The notes under the pieces were generated by a model. The model worked only from the letters and a program-made list of their open reading frames with translations, did no database searches and had not been told where the DNA came from. A DNA stretch of 5,520 nucleotides from Candidatus Altarchaeota archaeon (GTDB lineage: Archaea > Altiarchaeota > Altiarchaeia > IMC4 > QMZM01), in NCBI GenBank assembly GCA_015523055.1, contig WALD01000014.1:1-5520 (forward strand), given 5' to 3'. This document shows, one piece after another, positions 5,291 through 5,520 of this stretch (its first letter is position 1; each line of letters starts with the position of its first letter). Made by a program: the position numbers and the translations under genes.

Positions 5291-5520
5291 TCTAATTCTC
5301 TACAAAGATCATCGTCCATGCAAAGATCATCATCCATGACCCCCTGATTACCAAGGAGACAAAGCAGCAAAACACATAATAGTTCCAAGATAAAACCCAT
5401 AAGACCTACCTTCAAATTTTGTTTTATTTGTGCTGCAGGAATTAATTCCTCAATGGAGGTATAGGTTATAAAACCTGCTGCGGCTACAAGGAGCATTCCA
5501 ATCAAATATGAGGGTATCCC
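5287..5520 (-). CDS. ZIP-family metal transporter, C-terminal fragment
   Basis: The frame is open to the right edge, so only the last 77 residues are seen and the true start is outside. An internal TTG near 5505 should not be taken as the start. The visible part has a membrane helix (YLIGMLLVAAAGFITYTS), then IEELIP, a short loop, and a last helix (VGLMGFILELLCVLLLCLLG). This order matches the C-terminus of GufA/ZupT-like ZIP transporters (AAGAMLYVxxEELIPES ... GFxLGF), which import Zn, Fe or Mn. The usual acidic residue after EELIP is replaced here (PAA instead of PES/PEA). The cytosolic or external tail contains MDDDLC twice from an 18-bp tandem duplication. The stop overlaps the feoB start by ATGA, so the two form one metal-uptake operon transcribed from beyond the window. 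Family assignment is good; the metal is unknown. Confidence 0.75.
   Translation of the reverse strand, partial: GIPSYLIGMLLVAAAGFITYTSIEELIPAAQIKQNLKVGLMGFILELLCVLLLCLLGNQGVMDDDLCMDDDLCRELE
5303..5338 (-). repeat. 18-bp tandem duplication in the ZIP gene tail
   Basis: Two adjacent 18-base units (5303-5320 and 5321-5338) differ at one base (5313 G versus 5331 A). The repeat is in frame and encodes MDDDLC twice in the last residues before the stop; the single difference is silent (GAC/GAT). It looks like a recent slippage or duplication event. Confidence 0.9.

Noticed and set aside
1..5520. CRISPR array, insertion sequence or defence system
   Set aside because: No regularly spaced repeats, transposase or nuclease motifs were seen; the only tandem repeat is the 18-bp pair at 5303-5338.

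Overview
The window most likely comes from an archaeon, probably a euryarchaeote or a relative of the Thermoplasmata; the lineage is a guess. The evidence is a tRNA-Thr without an encoded CCA end and with a U discriminator base, a GTP-type phosphoenolpyruvate carboxykinase of the archaeal subtype, a gene homologous over its whole length to the archaea-specific GHMP-type shikimate kinase, heavy use of AGG/AGA and ATA codons, and start regions that mostly lack Shine-Dalgarno sites.

Layout. At the left edge is tRNA-Thr(GGU) at 31-103. A gene-free stretch of about 270 bases follows. It is not featureless: it has a TATA-like box near 131-137, a GC-rich island at about 180-230 with several strong and mutually exclusive helices, and a T7 tract at 290-296. 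This looks like a small structured RNA or a regulatory leader. Next are two genes on the plus strand: pckG (377-2224), which makes phosphoenolpyruvate from oxaloacetate, and a shikimate-kinase-like GHMP gene (2262-3128). A 107-base gap separates these from a convergent minus-strand pair: feoB, the ferrous iron transporter (3236-5290), preceded by the C-terminal end of a ZIP-family metal transporter (5287-5520, cut by the window edge). The two minus-strand genes overlap by an ATGA.

How the genes fit together. The left half is central and aromatic metabolism. PEPCK supplies PEP, and PEP is joined to shikimate-3-phosphate one step after shikimate kinase. However, the kinase-like gene has lost every GHMP phosphate-binding and catalytic motif while staying fully open, so it looks like a pseudoenzyme. 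The right half is a divalent-metal uptake operon. The two halves differ sharply in base composition (about 48-50% GC in sampled lines on the left, about 35-38% in feoB). They also differ in GAATTC content: eleven sites in the left genes and none in the right, which suggests different histories.

Best leads: (1) the motif-less shikimate kinase homologue beside pckG; (2) the switch-like structured RNA candidate between tRNA-Thr and pckG; (3) a fresh 18-bp tandem duplication that doubles an acidic/cysteine MDDDLC element at the tail of the ZIP transporter.
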